Positions 8,370 through 17,652 of a DNA stretch of 41,729 nucleotides are shown here, piece by piece (position 1 is the first letter of the stretch; every line of letters begins with the position of its first letter). The notes beneath the pieces were generated by a model, which was not told the DNA's origin, ran no database searches, and saw only the letters and a list, made by a program, of their open reading frames with translations. This stretch comes from an uncultured Pelagibacteraceae bacterium. Its GTDB lineage: Bacteria > Pseudomonadota > Alphaproteobacteria > Pelagibacterales > Pelagibacteraceae. Both the position numbers and the translations under genes were made by a program. The stretch covers positions 1-41,729 of the forward strand of contig CACKWQ010000007.1 in the NCBI GenBank assembly GCA_902603925.1, given 5' to 3'.

Positions 8370-10712
8370 ATGAATCAATTTCTTAAAAAAACAATTCTAA
8401 CGTTTATTTTATTGGCCGTATTATCATTAATTTCTGTAATATTTGTTTTGTGGATTTACTCAAATAAACTTCCTGATTACAAATTTCTAAAGAATTATAA
8501 GCCACCAGTTTCAAGCAAGCTATATTCGGGAAGTGGGGAGCTCGTTATTGATTTTTCCTCTGAAAAGAGAATTTTTATTCCCTATTCTGCAATTCCAAAT
8601 AAAATAATAAATTCTTTTTTGTCAGCTGAAGACAAAAATTTTTTTCAACATCCTGGAGTAGATGCGAAAGGAGTTTTAAGAGCAGTTTATAACAATTTTT
8701 TTAATATATTATATGATAAAAGATTAGAGGGCGCCTCTACGATTACCCAGCAAGTCGCAAAAAATTTTTTACTAACGAATGAGGTTAGTTTAGACAGGAA
8801 AATAAAAGAGGCAATTTTAGCATTTAGAATTGAAAGGGCATTATCTAAACAAAGAATTTTAGAACTCTATCTGAACCAAATATATTTAGGTGAAGGTAGT
8901 TATGGAATTGCTTCAGCTAGCCTTAAATATTTCGATAAACCAATCGATGCACTCAATTATAACGAGGCTTCTTTATTGGCAGCCTTGCCTAAAGCTCCAA
9001 GCAAATATAATCCTTATAAAAATGTTGAGCTAGCTAAATTTAGAAGAAATTTAGTTTTAAAAAATCTTTATGACAATTCATTTATAAATTATACAGAATA
9101 CAATAAATTTATAAAATCTGATATAGTTCTTAATAAAAGAAAAAGAATATACCTAGAGGATGCAAGATATTACGTTGAGGATGTGAGAAAGTCTATTGTT
9201 GATAAGTATGGCTTCGATAAAGTTTATAAACAAGGTTTTAATATTAAAACACCAATCAACTTAAATTTACAAAAAATTGCAACGAATTCACTTAGGAAAG
9301 GTTTAATAGATTTTGATAAAAGAAAAGGTTGGCGTGGTCCTATAAAAAATATTAATTATAAAAAAAATTGGATGAATGAATTTGACCAATTTAAACTTGA
9401 AAGTTCAATTGGATGGGAAATAGCAATAATTAAAAAAGTAAATAAGTTTTCAGCAGAAATAGAAACCTATAATAGGGCCAAGGGGGTAATAAAATATCAA
9501 GATATTATATGGACAAAAAAAGAATTAAACGAAATCTTTTTGGTTGGTGACGTTATTTATGTCAAAAAAAATTTAAATAATTCTTATTCTTTAAAGCAAT
9601 TACCAAAGGCAAATGGTGGTATTGTGGTTTTGGATCCTTATACAGGTAGACTTCTTGCAATGTCTGGTGGATTTAGTTTTAAAAAAAGTGAATTTAACAG
9701 AGCGTCACAGGCCAAAAGACAGCCCGGATCCGCTTTTAAACCATTTATCTACGCTTTAGCCTTAGAAAATAATTTCCGGCCGTCTACTTTAGTTTTAGAT
9801 GCGCCAATAGTTTTAGATCAAGGTCAGGATTTAAAGATGTGGAAACCTGAAAATTATGGAAAAAAATTTTATGGACTGTCTACTCTAAGAACAGGAATTG
9901 AAAAATCAAGAAATTTAATGACTGTAAGAATTGCTCAGGAGTTAGGTCTCAGTAAAATTACAAATTTAACTAAAAAATTAAACATTTACAAAAATCCTGA
10001 AGAACTAATGTCTATTTCTCTCGGGTCTGCAGAGACAACATTATTAAAACTTACTTCTGCATACTGCTCTTTTGTAAATGGTGGAAAGTTAATTAAACCA
10101 ATATTAATAGACAGGATACAAGACAGTGAAGGTAATACAATATTTAATTCAGAAACTAGATCATGTGGAGATTGCGAAAAAATATCTTACTTAAGTAAAA
10201 AATTGCCAAAGATTGAAGATAATTTTATAAAAGTATTTAGTCCACAAACCGCATATCAAATAACTTCAATGCTAGAGGGCGTTGTTCAAAGAGGAACAGG
10301 AAAGAAACTCAGTAATCTAAATTTGGACTTAGCTGGAAAAACTGGAACCACTAATAAAAATACAGACACATGGTTTATTGGTTATACCTCAAACCTAGTA
10401 GTTGGTGTTTATATAGGCTATGACGATCCTAAAAGCTTAGGAAGGTATGAAACAGGCTCTAAAACCGCCATGCCTGTATTTAGAACATTCATTGAAGATG
10501 CTATAAATAAGGAAAATGCGCGCCCATTCAAGGTATCAAAAGGAATTAAAATGATGGTGGTAGATGCCAAAACAGGGAAAAAAGCAAGCTATGGATCTAC
10601 GGACACCATAATAGAAGCATTTAAGACAAAGAACTTAAGTAAAAACTCTTTTGAAGAAAATGAATTTTTAAATTATAAGATAAAAGAAAATAATATATTT
10701 AACTTTTATTAA
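8370..10712 (+). CDS. mrcA: Penicillin-binding protein 1A, bifunctional peptidoglycan synthase
   Basis: Polymerises glycan strands and cross-links peptides; inner-membrane anchored with the catalytic domains in the periplasm. 780 aa. One N-terminal membrane helix (about 8-30). GT51 glycosyltransferase: E87 in SAEDKNFFQHPGVD, GASTITQQVAKNFLL, QRILELYLNQIYLG. An OB-type/linker region follows (about 265-415). Transpeptidase: S454 in QPGSAFKPF (SxxK), SRN at 513-515 and KTGT from 657. Divergent from the RNase gene and translationally coupled to prfB (TAATG). Confidence 0.97.
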   Translation: MNQFLKKTILTFILLAVLSLISVIFVLWIYSNKLPDYKFLKNYKPPVSSKLYSGSGELVIDFSSEKRIFIPYSAIPNKIINSFLSAEDKNFFQHPGVDAKGVLRAVYNNFFNILYDKRLEGASTITQQVAKNFLLTNEVSLDRKIKEAILAFRIERALSKQRILELYLNQIYLGEGSYGIASASLKYFDKPIDALNYNEASLLAALPKAPSKYNPYKNVELAKFRRNLVLKNLYDNSFINYTEYNKFIKSDIVLNKRKRIYLEDARYYVEDVRKSIVDKYGFDKVYKQGFNIKTPINLNLQKIATNSLRKGLIDFDKRKGWRGPIKNINYKKNWMNEFDQFKLESSIGWEIAIIKKVNKFSAEIETYNRAKGVIKYQDIIWTKKELNEIFLVGDVIYVKKNLNNSYSLKQLPKANGGIVVLDPYTGRLLAMSGGFSFKKSEFNRASQAKRQPGSAFKPFIYALALENNFRPSTLVLDAPIVLDQGQDLKMWKPENYGKKFYGLSTLRTGIEKSRNLMTVRIAQELGLSKITNLTKKLNIYKNPEELMSISLGSAETTLLKLTSAYCSFVNGGKLIKPILIDRIQDSEGNTIFNSETRSCGDCEKISYLSKKLPKIEDNFIKVFSPQTAYQITSMLEGVVQRGTGKKLSNLNLDLAGKTGTTNKNTDTWFIGYTSNLVVGVYIGYDDPKSLGRYETGSKTAMPVFRTFIEDAINKENARPFKVSKGIKMMVVDAKTGKKASYGSTDTIIEAFKTKNLSKNSFEENEFLNYKIKENNIFNFY

Positions 10713-11810
10713 TGGACGAAATATTTATCACTAAAGTAAAAAAAATAGATAGAATAAATCAGAGAATAAAGGAGTATCTTTGACCAAAGTGATATTTTTA
10801 ATAAACTTAAATTAATAAATCAAAAAATCGAAGACCCAAATTTTTGGCGAAACAAAGATCAAGCTGAAAAATTACTTAAAGAAAAAAAAAGTTATGATGA
10901 TTTAATAAATGTTTATGATTCATCCAAAAAAGAAAATAAAGATATTTTGGAGCTTCATAAACTCGCGGTAGATGAAAATAATAAGTCAATTATTTTTGAA
11001 ACTTTAAAAAATATATCTCTTCTTGAAGAGTTGGTAAAAAAAAACGAAATAAAATGTTTTTTGTCAAAAGAAAGTGATGTTTTGGATGCATATCTCGAAA
11101 TTCATGCAGGAGCTGGAGGAACAGAAAGCCAAGATTGGGCTGAGATGCTTAGACGAATGTACATGAAATGGTCAAACAACAAAAATTATAAATTTGATTT
11201 AATTAGTGAACATAGAGGAGACGAGGCTGGGGTCAAATCTACAATAATAAAAATTAAAGGAGAGTTTGTTTATGGAGTTCTTAAGTCAGAGTCAGGTATA
11301 CACAGATTAGTAAGAGTTTCACCCTTCGACTCTGGAGCTAGAAGGCATACGAGTTTCGCAAGTGTGTGGGTATATCCTGTAATTAATGAAAATATTGACA
11401 TTAAAATAGAAGAAAAAGATTTGCGTATTGACACTTATAGGTCAAGTGGAGCAGGAGGACAGCATGTTAATACAACAGATAGTGCAGTAAGAGTCACACA
11501 TTTACCAACAAAGATTGTTGTCCAATGTCAAAATGATAGATCTCAACATAAAAACAAAGAAACTTGCATGAATATGCTAAAAGCTAGACTGTATGAATTC
11601 GAATTACAAAAAAAAGAAAAAGAAAATCAAAGTATTCAAAAATCAAAATCCGAAATAGGATGGGGTCATCAAATTAGATCGTATGTCTTACATCCTTATA
11701 GGCTTGTTAAAGACAACAGGACAAATTTCGAATCTACAGATCCAGATAAAGTCCTAAATGGAGAAATTGATAATTTTTTAGAAAGTTTTTTGTATAAAAT
11801 TAATGATTAA
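10712..11810 (+). CDS. prfB: Peptide chain release factor 2, programmed +1 frameshift
   Basis: Terminates translation at UGA and UAA. The gene is two joined segments: 10712-10780 (23 codons from the ATG overlapping the mrcA stop) and 10782-11810 in the +1 frame, with an in-frame TGA at 10781-10783. The joined protein is 365 aa, the same as E. coli RF2. The codon-recognition tripeptide SPF falls at about 203-205 and the catalytic GGQ at 248-250, both within two residues of E. coli. The leader ends EYL before D, like GYLD in E. coli. It overlaps the next gene by 8 bp. No other disruption is seen, so this is recoding and not a pseudogene. Confidence 0.97.
10769..10784 (+). promoter_or_regulatory. 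prfB +1 programmed frameshift site
   Basis: The sequence reads AAGGAGTATCTTTGAC: a Shine-Dalgarno-like AAGGAG, three bases (TAT), the slippery CTT, then the stop TGA followed by C. Spacing and slippery codon are those of the known bacterial RF2 autoregulatory site (CUU UGA C). Low RF2 stalls the ribosome at UGA and promotes slipping to the +1 frame; ample RF2 terminates after 23 codons. Confidence 0.96.
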
Positions 11811-14016
11811 AATATTCTATAAAACATTATTTTCAATTTTAATAATTATTTTATTGATAATTTTTTATCTAACGATATTTGGATTAGAAACAAAAAAATT
11901 TAATCATTTAATTTCTAATAATCTCGAAAAAAAACATGAAAATTTGTCGATAGAATTGAATAGAGTTTATTTAAAACTATTTCCGTTTGACTTATCTTTT
12001 ATACTTAAAACAAAAAACCCAATAATAATTTATAAAAATAAAAATATTAAGATAAAATCATTAACATCTCAAATAAACATAAGCTCTATCCTGAGAGGAT
12101 CGTCAGGCATAAAGAAAATTAAAGTTGATAGTGGAAAATTAATTTTAAAAGATATTATTGATATTATGAAGCTGTATAAAAATAACTTTCAACTAGTTCT
12201 CGCTAGTAAGTTTGTTAAATCTGGAATAGTAAATTTATATCTTGATATTAATTTTGATAAGAATGGAAATATTAAAGATGATTATAAAATTGAAGCTCAG
12301 ATAAATAATTCAAAAATAGATCTATTTGATAAAAATATAGAAATTTCAAAATTGTTATTTCTTATAAATAAAAATAATTATTTAATAAACGATGTTGAAT
12401 TAAGTTACAAAGGGGTTTCATTTCTATCTAACAATATTCGATTAAATAAAAATGGCAAAAGTTTTGAAATAAAAGGAGACTTTAGAAACCCAAAAACTAA
12501 TGTAAATCTTAAAAATTACTCGTTTATAAATAAAAATATTTTCAACCTTCTAGTCAATAGAAACATTGAGATAGAAACAAAAAATATTTTTTCTTTAAAT
12601 ATTAATAATCAGTATAGAATTAATAATTTAAGTTTAGTCTCAGATTTGAAAATTAAAGACATTGAATTAAAAGTTGAAAATGAAAAATTTAAAAAGATAT
12701 TTAATCTTGCAGAAACAGTAAATTTTGAAAATAATCAAATTAATATTGAATTTTCAGGCGATCCATTAAGGAAAAATAAAAAAAATATAATTTCTTTAAA
12801 TGGCGAAGGGACTATTAATAACAAAAAAAATATTGATAAGATCCTGTATTCATTAAATCGAAAAAATAATAATACCGATGTCAAATCACAAATTTTTCTT
12901 ATAAATAATTCTATAAATATAGATTTATTAAAATTTCAAAAAGATAAAGGTATTAACTCTTTAATTAATTTTGATATATTACATAAAAATAATAATAAAT
13001 TTATTCTAAAAAAACTTTCTTACTCAGATGAAAAAAATAAATTAAATTTAAGAAACTTAATATTTTCAGAAAAATTAAAAATATTTTCATTAGATTCCCT
13101 TGAATTAGAATTTGAAAATACAAGTAAATTATTTAATAGAATTAAACTTACAAAGGGCAAGGATTACAGTCTAAATGGTGCATTATTTGATGCATCAAAC
13201 ATTATTAATCATGTTTTAAAAAGCAATAAAAAAAACATAAGAATTTTTAAAAATTTAAATACTAAAATAATTGTAGATTTAGATAAATTATATATTGATA
13301 ATTTGAGTTTTGTGAATAAGCTCAATGGATCAGTTAATATTCATAATGGAAAAATAATAGATTTAAATTTTAAATCATATTTTTCAAATAAAGAAATTTT
13401 AAGTTTAAACTTAAGAACTACGCAAAATAATGAGAAAGTCACAACCCTTTCAACAAAATATCCAAAACCATTAATAAATCGTTATAAATTTATTAAAGGT
13501 TTCGAAGAAGGTATCTTTGATTTTCAATCGATTAAAAAAGACGGCAAATCAAAATCTTTACTCATAATTGACAATTTCAAGGTTAAAGAAGTTCCTGTTC
13601 TTGCGAAGATACTAACCTTGGCTTCTTTGCAAGGTATTGCTGATTTATTGACAGGTGAAGGAATAAGATTTTCTGACTTTGAGATGAAATTTTCAAATGA
13701 AAATAACCTTATGACGATTGAAGAGATTTATGCAATAGGTCCGTCAATCTCAATTCTTATGAGTGGTTATGTAGAAATGAATAAAATTGTTAGTCTGCGT
13801 GGTACATTAGTGCCGGCAACAACTATCAATCGTACAATTTCATCAATTCCAGTTCTTGGTGATATACTGGTTGGTAAAAAAGTTGGAGAAGGAGTTTTTG
13901 GTGTAAGTTTTAAGATTAAAGGTCCACCAAAAAACCTAAAAACCACAGTTAATCCAATAAAAACTTTAACCCCAAGATTCATAACAAGGACATTGGAAAA
14001 AATTAGGAGTAAGTGA
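11803..14016 (+). CDS. AsmA/YhdP-like envelope protein
   Basis: A 737 aa protein with one N-terminal membrane helix (about 5-27) and a long Asn/Lys/Ile-rich, beta-strand-like periplasmic body. The C-terminal 150 residues match the AsmA-like C-terminal domain of YhdP/DUF3971-type proteins: VPVLAKILTLASLQGIADLL, GEGIRFSDFEMKF, SLRGTLVPATTINRTIS and IPVLGDILVG as successive blocks. Relatives act in outer-membrane lipid homeostasis as bridge-like lipid carriers; that role here is inferred. It starts within prfB (8 bp overlap) and overlaps the convergent tyrS by 14 bp. The middle is too diverged to assign. Confidence 0.8.
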   Translation: MIKIFYKTLFSILIIILLIIFYLTIFGLETKKFNHLISNNLEKKHENLSIELNRVYLKLFPFDLSFILKTKNPIIIYKNKNIKIKSLTSQINISSILRGSSGIKKIKVDSGKLILKDIIDIMKLYKNNFQLVLASKFVKSGIVNLYLDINFDKNGNIKDDYKIEAQINNSKIDLFDKNIEISKLLFLINKNNYLINDVELSYKGVSFLSNNIRLNKNGKSFEIKGDFRNPKTNVNLKNYSFINKNIFNLLVNRNIEIETKNIFSLNINNQYRINNLSLVSDLKIKDIELKVENEKFKKIFNLAETVNFENNQINIEFSGDPLRKNKKNIISLNGEGTINNKKNIDKILYSLNRKNNNTDVKSQIFLINNSINIDLLKFQKDKGINSLINFDILHKNNNKFILKKLSYSDEKNKLNLRNLIFSEKLKIFSLDSLELEFENTSKLFNRIKLTKGKDYSLNGALFDASNIINHVLKSNKKNIRIFKNLNTKIIVDLDKLYIDNLSFVNKLNGSVNIHNGKIIDLNFKSYFSNKEILSLNLRTTQNNEKVTTLSTKYPKPLINRYKFIKGFEEGIFDFQSIKKDGKSKSLLIIDNFKVKEVPVLAKILTLASLQGIADLLTGEGIRFSDFEMKFSNENNLMTIEEIYAIGPSISILMSGYVEMNKIVSLRGTLVPATTINRTISSIPVLGDILVGKKVGEGVFGVSFKIKGPPKNLKTTVNPIKTLTPRFITRTLEKIRSK

Positions 14017-15235
14017 CCTTAATATGTTTTTTTTTTCCAATTGAAAGTTTTAACGTTTTATCTTTATTGAACAAATCTTTTTCAATTAAAAATTTTTCAT
14101 CATTTATTACTTTATTATTAATTTTAATAGCATTACCTTTGACAAGTCTTCTTATTTCACTTTTTGAATTCTCTAATTTCGAATTAAATAATAAATCAAT
14201 AATAGAATGGTTTTTTCCTTCATTATTTATATCAATATTTATTGAAGGTAAGTTTTCACCTAAGGAGTCTTCTTCAAATGTTTTCTTAGCTGTATCTTTT
14301 GCAAACTTAGCCTCTTGCTTTCCATGAAGCATCGTTGTTGTTTCATTTGCAAGTATGATTTTTAATTCATTAATATTGTTGTTTTCAATTTTTTTAATCT
14401 CATCTAGACTTAAGTCAGTAAACATTTTTAAAAACCTAACTACATCATTATCGTTAATATTTCTCCAGAACTGCCAATAATCATATGGAGACAACAGATT
14501 TTTATCTAACCATATGGCTCCAGTTTCAGTTTTTCCCATTTTTGCTCCTGACGACAAAGTGATAAGGGGTGTTGTTAATCCATACACTTGTTTACCTGAA
14601 TATCTTTTAATAAGTTCGGTACCATTAACTATATTGCCCCATTGATCAGAGCCTCCAATTTGCAATGAACAATTCTCTTTATTATTTAGCTCTAAAAAAT
14701 CGTAAGCTTGTAAAATCATATAATTAAATTCCATATAACTTAGCGACTGTTCTCTTTCTAATCTTGATTTTACACTTTCAAAGGTGAGCATCTTATTAAT
14801 CGTAAAGTGCTTTCCAATATCTCTTAAAAAAGGAATATAATTTAAATTTTTTAACCAAGAGTAATTGTTAACAAATATAGGTTTAGTTTTTAAATTATTA
14901 TTGTCTAAATATTTTATCAATATTTTTTTAATACTTTTTATATTGTTTTCAATCTCTGTCTCATCTAAAATTTTTCTTGTTTTATCTTTTCCTGATGGAT
15001 CACCTATTCTAGTTGTGCCACCTCCAATCAATACGATCGGTCTATGTCCATGTTTTTGGAGCAATCTTAAACACATTATTTGAAGAAGACTACCAACGTG
15101 TAAGCTTTCAGCAGTACAATCAAAACCTATGTAGCCTTTGATATTTTGTTTATTTAATAACTGTGAAAGCTCCATTTCATTAGTACATTGATAAAAGTAC
15201 CCTCTGTCTTTAAATTCTTTTAAAAATTTATTCAT
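14003..15235 (-). CDS. tyrS: Tyrosyl-tRNA synthetase
   Basis: Class I synthetase charging tRNA-Tyr. 410 aa. HIGH-type motif HVGS at 46-49 within GYIGFDCTAESLHVGSL; KMSKS-type motif KMGKT at 232-236; tyrosine-pocket segment QIGGSDQWGN (192-201); S4 RNA-binding domain in the last 70 residues (SKSEIRRLVKGNAIKINNK). Divergent from anmK with 47 bp between starts. Confidence 0.98.
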   Translation of the reverse strand: MNKFLKEFKDRGYFYQCTNEMELSQLLNKQNIKGYIGFDCTAESLHVGSLLQIMCLRLLQKHGHRPIVLIGGGTTRIGDPSGKDKTRKILDETEIENNIKSIKKILIKYLDNNNLKTKPIFVNNYSWLKNLNYIPFLRDIGKHFTINKMLTFESVKSRLEREQSLSYMEFNYMILQAYDFLELNNKENCSLQIGGSDQWGNIVNGTELIKRYSGKQVYGLTTPLITLSSGAKMGKTETGAIWLDKNLLSPYDYWQFWRNINDNDVVRFLKMFTDLSLDEIKKIENNNINELKIILANETTTMLHGKQEAKFAKDTAKKTFEEDSLGENLPSINIDINNEGKNHSIIDLLFNSKLENSKSEIRRLVKGNAIKINNKVINDEKFLIEKDLFNKDKTLKLSIGKKKHIKVTYS

Positions 15236-15282
15236 AGTTAAACAGTTCTACAATATACATTATTTAATAAAAAAAAATAAGA

Positions 15283-16428
15283 ATGGGTAAAATTTATACA
15301 GTATTAGGTTTAATGAGTGGGACCTCAATGGATGGGGTAGATGCTTCAATCATAAAATCTGATGGTAATACCGAATATTCTTCGGAATTGGATAAATACT
15401 TTGAATATGACAAAGATCTAATAAAAAAACTATCAAACATCAGATTTAAGATCACAATAGCTGATGACTTGAAAAGGATCTCTGAAGAGATTAAAGAGCT
15501 GGAGAGAGAAATTACTTTATTTCATGTTAAAGTGGTAAATGAAATTCTTAATAAATCAGGAGTAGATATTGATTTAATAGGTTTTCATGGACATACGATT
15601 TTCCATGATAGTAATAGAAAAATTTCAATACAACTAGGTGATGGAAAATTAATGTCTCAATTGACTAAAAAAAAAGTTGTCTACAATTTTAGACAAAATG
15701 ATTTACAAAATGGTGGGCAAGGAGCACCTTTAACTCCAATATTTCACAATATGATATCAAATAAAATAGTGGAAAAATTTAAATTAAAATTTCCTATTAA
15801 TTTTTTAAATATAGGAGGAATTGCAAATATCACTTTAATATTAAAAAATGAAAATTTATCAGAACTTAATAAAATTTTTGCACATGATATCGGACCAGGT
15901 AATTGTCTAATTGATGAATGGATGAGAAAAAACTCAAAAGAAAATTTTGATAGTAACGGGCAGTATGCAAAATCAGGAAAAACAGATAACTTAATTTTGA
16001 ATCAGGCTTTCGAAAATTTAAGTGCTAATTTAAATTATGGGAAATCTTTAGATATTAAAGATTTCGATATATTTTTTGCCAAGGGTTTATCATTAGAAGA
16101 TGGGGCATCTACTATTACGGATCTTAGTGCAAAAATTATCGCTGATGGAATTGATTATATTAATAGTAAGAATAATTCTGCACCACTTAGATGTCTAGTG
16201 TGTGGAGGGGGAAGAAAAAATAAATATTTATTAGATAAATTAAAAAATTATTTTAACAAAATGTATATTGAACCAATAGACAACTACGATATTGATGGTG
16301 ATTTTATCGAGTCGCAAGCTTTTGCTTATTTAGCTATTAGATCAATAGAAAATATGCCAATTTCTTTCCCGAGCACGACTAGATGTAATCAGATTTCTAC
16401 GGGCGGGGTCCTAATTGAAAACTTCTAA
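15283..16428 (+). CDS. anmK: Anhydro-N-acetylmuramic acid kinase
   Basis: Phosphorylates and opens 1,6-anhydro-MurNAc released by lytic transglycosylases, recycling cell-wall sugar. 381 aa. Family blocks: GLMSGTSMDGVDASII at the N terminus, GFHGHTIFHD, PINFLNIGGIANITLI, FAHDIGPGNCLIDEW and LVCGGGRKNKYL near the C terminus. Next to tyrS, a pairing seen in other Alphaproteobacteria. Its end overlaps the convergent hydrolase stop by 4 bp. Confidence 0.96.
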   Translation: MGKIYTVLGLMSGTSMDGVDASIIKSDGNTEYSSELDKYFEYDKDLIKKLSNIRFKITIADDLKRISEEIKELEREITLFHVKVVNEILNKSGVDIDLIGFHGHTIFHDSNRKISIQLGDGKLMSQLTKKKVVYNFRQNDLQNGGQGAPLTPIFHNMISNKIVEKFKLKFPINFLNIGGIANITLILKNENLSELNKIFAHDIGPGNCLIDEWMRKNSKENFDSNGQYAKSGKTDNLILNQAFENLSANLNYGKSLDIKDFDIFFAKGLSLEDGASTITDLSAKIIADGIDYINSKNNSAPLRCLVCGGGRKNKYLLDKLKNYFNKMYIEPIDNYDIDGDFIESQAFAYLAIRSIENMPISFPSTTRCNQISTGGVLIENF

Positions 16429-17081
16429 TATAAAGCAGTTTCTTTTTCAATATATCTATTAATTACTTTTGTTAAACTATGATGTGAGTTTGAAAAAAAA
16501 TGATTGGCTTCATTCACTGAGTTAAAGTCCACATTAATTCCTTTTTGTGAACTTAATCTTTTATTTAATTCATTGACATTTTCAAAAGGCACTAATTCAT
16601 CTTTTTTTCCGTGAACTATAATTCCTGAAGTTGGACATGGTGAAAGGAAGGAAAAGTCATAAACATTGGGCTGAGGTGAAATTGCAATGAATCTGTTAAT
16701 TTCGGGTCTACGCATTAGAAGCTGCATAGCAATTAATGATCCAAATGAAAATCCAGCTATCCAACATTGTGAATTGTCAAAATTTTCTCTTTCTACCCAA
16801 TCTAATGCAGCCGCAGCATCAGCCAATTCTCCTTGACCGTTGTCAAATTCTCCATCACTTTTTCCAACACCCCTGAAGTTTACCCTACAAACTGAAAAGT
16901 TATTATCCATAAAGGTGTTAAAAGTTTCAACAACAACTTTATTATTCATTGTTCCCCCGTATTGAGGATGTGGATGCAAAACTAATGCTATTGGAGATGT
17001 ATTCCTTTTACTTTTATAATATTTAGCTTCAAGACGTCCAGCTGGTCCTGGAATAAAAACTTCTGATATTTTTTTGTCCAT
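16425..17081 (-). CDS. Alpha/beta hydrolase, substrate unknown
   Basis: A 218 aa cytoplasmic alpha/beta hydrolase of the small dienelactone-hydrolase-like type often annotated only as alpha/beta hydrolase. The catalytic triad can be placed: S112 in GFSFGS, D161 in HGKKDELVP, H194 in NEANHFF. The oxyanion-loop segment LHPHPQYGGTMNNKV and VNFRGVGKSDGEFD are typical of this subfamily. No signal peptide. The gene stands alone, divergent from the iscR-suf operon. Substrate cannot be told from sequence. Confidence 0.9.
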   Translation of the reverse strand: MDKKISEVFIPGPAGRLEAKYYKSKRNTSPIALVLHPHPQYGGTMNNKVVVETFNTFMDNNFSVCRVNFRGVGKSDGEFDNGQGELADAAAALDWVERENFDNSQCWIAGFSFGSLIAMQLLMRRPEINRFIAISPQPNVYDFSFLSPCPTSGIIVHGKKDELVPFENVNELNKRLSSQKGINVDFNSVNEANHFFSNSHHSLTKVINRYIEKETALY

Positions 17082-17165
17082 AATTGAAATTGATTATCAC
17101 TCTCAAAAAATTAGTTATATTTTTCTATCAAAATAGAGTGACAAAATGCAAGTTTAAAAATTGAT

Positions 17166-17190
17166 AATGTTGACTAAATCAGTCGGGAAT
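17166..17190 (+). promoter_or_regulatory. IscR-type (type 1) operator
   Basis: A 25 bp site centred on an inverted repeat, GACT (17172-17175) and AGTC (17181-17184) separated by 5 bp. It has TTGACT on the left and AGTCGGG on the right, matching the E. coli IscR type 1 consensus at nearly every position of its core and deviating mainly in the outer ATA/TAT ends. It covers the -35 hexamer of the suf promoter, as expected for repression by the Rrf2 regulator encoded directly downstream. Confidence 0.8.
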
Positions 17191-17197
17191 ATATAAA
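17170..17197 (+). promoter_or_regulatory. Sigma-70-type promoter of the iscR-suf operon
   Basis: A -35 element TTGACT (17170-17175), 16 bp spacer, and -10 element TATAAA (17192-17197). Predicted start around 17204, about 17 bp before the regulator's ATG at 17221. The -35 lies inside the IscR-type box. No clear Shine-Dalgarno is seen between -10 and the ATG. Confidence 0.65.
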
Positions 17198-17220
17198 TTA
17201 ACCGCTAAAAACTTTAACTT

Positions 17221-17652
17221 ATGAAGCTTACAACAAAAGGAAGATATGCTGTTATGGCTCTAACAGACCTTGCAAATTATGACTTAAAAGGTCCTGTTTC
17301 GCTTAGAGACATATCTTTAAGACAGAATATTTCTTTAATGTACTTAGAGCAAATATTTTTAAAATTAAAGAAAAATAAAATTGTTATCAGTTCAAGAGGA
17401 ATTAAAGGTGGTTATAAACTTTCTAGGGCCCCATCAAATATTAAATTATCAGAAATATTGTTTGCTGTTGATGAAAAAATTAAAACTGTGAAATGCAATA
17501 AGTTTCTTAAAAAGGGATGTAATGGTAAATCGATAAAATGTAATACACATCATCTTTGGGATGAATTGGAGATTTATATAAACTCTTTCTTTGAGAATAA
17601 ATATTTGAGTGATTTAAATAGAAATAGAAAATTTGAGGTAGTTACAAAATGA
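17221..17652 (+). CDS. iscR: Rrf2-family Fe-S-sensing regulator, IscR-like
   Basis: A 143 aa transcription factor with an N-terminal winged helix ([18 protein letters not shown]; recognition region around [17 protein letters not shown]; wing [13 protein letters not shown]). Candidate [2Fe-2S] ligands are C92, C100, C107 and H110; E. coli IscR uses C92, C98, C104 and H107, so the order is kept with slightly longer loops. Given the operator on its own promoter and the suf genes behind it, it very likely represses the operon when Fe-S clusters are sufficient. It overlaps sufB by ATGA (coupling). The symbol is by orthology of role and ligands. Confidence 0.88.
   Translation: MKLTTKGRYAVMALTDLANYDLKGPVSLRDISLRQNISLMYLEQIFLKLKKNKIVISSRGIKGGYKLSRAPSNIKLSEILFAVDEKIKTVKCNKFLKKGCNGKSIKCNTHHLWDELEIYINSFFENKYLSDLNRNRKFEVVTK

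Noticed and set aside
10712-10946. The stop in prfB as a sign of a broken gene
   Set aside because: The context is the canonical RF2 recoding site, and the joined product has normal length and motifs.
13767-15083. Short frames opposite the AsmA-like gene and tyrS
   Set aside because: Low-complexity hydrophobic translations produced by AT-rich antisense sequence; no start signals.
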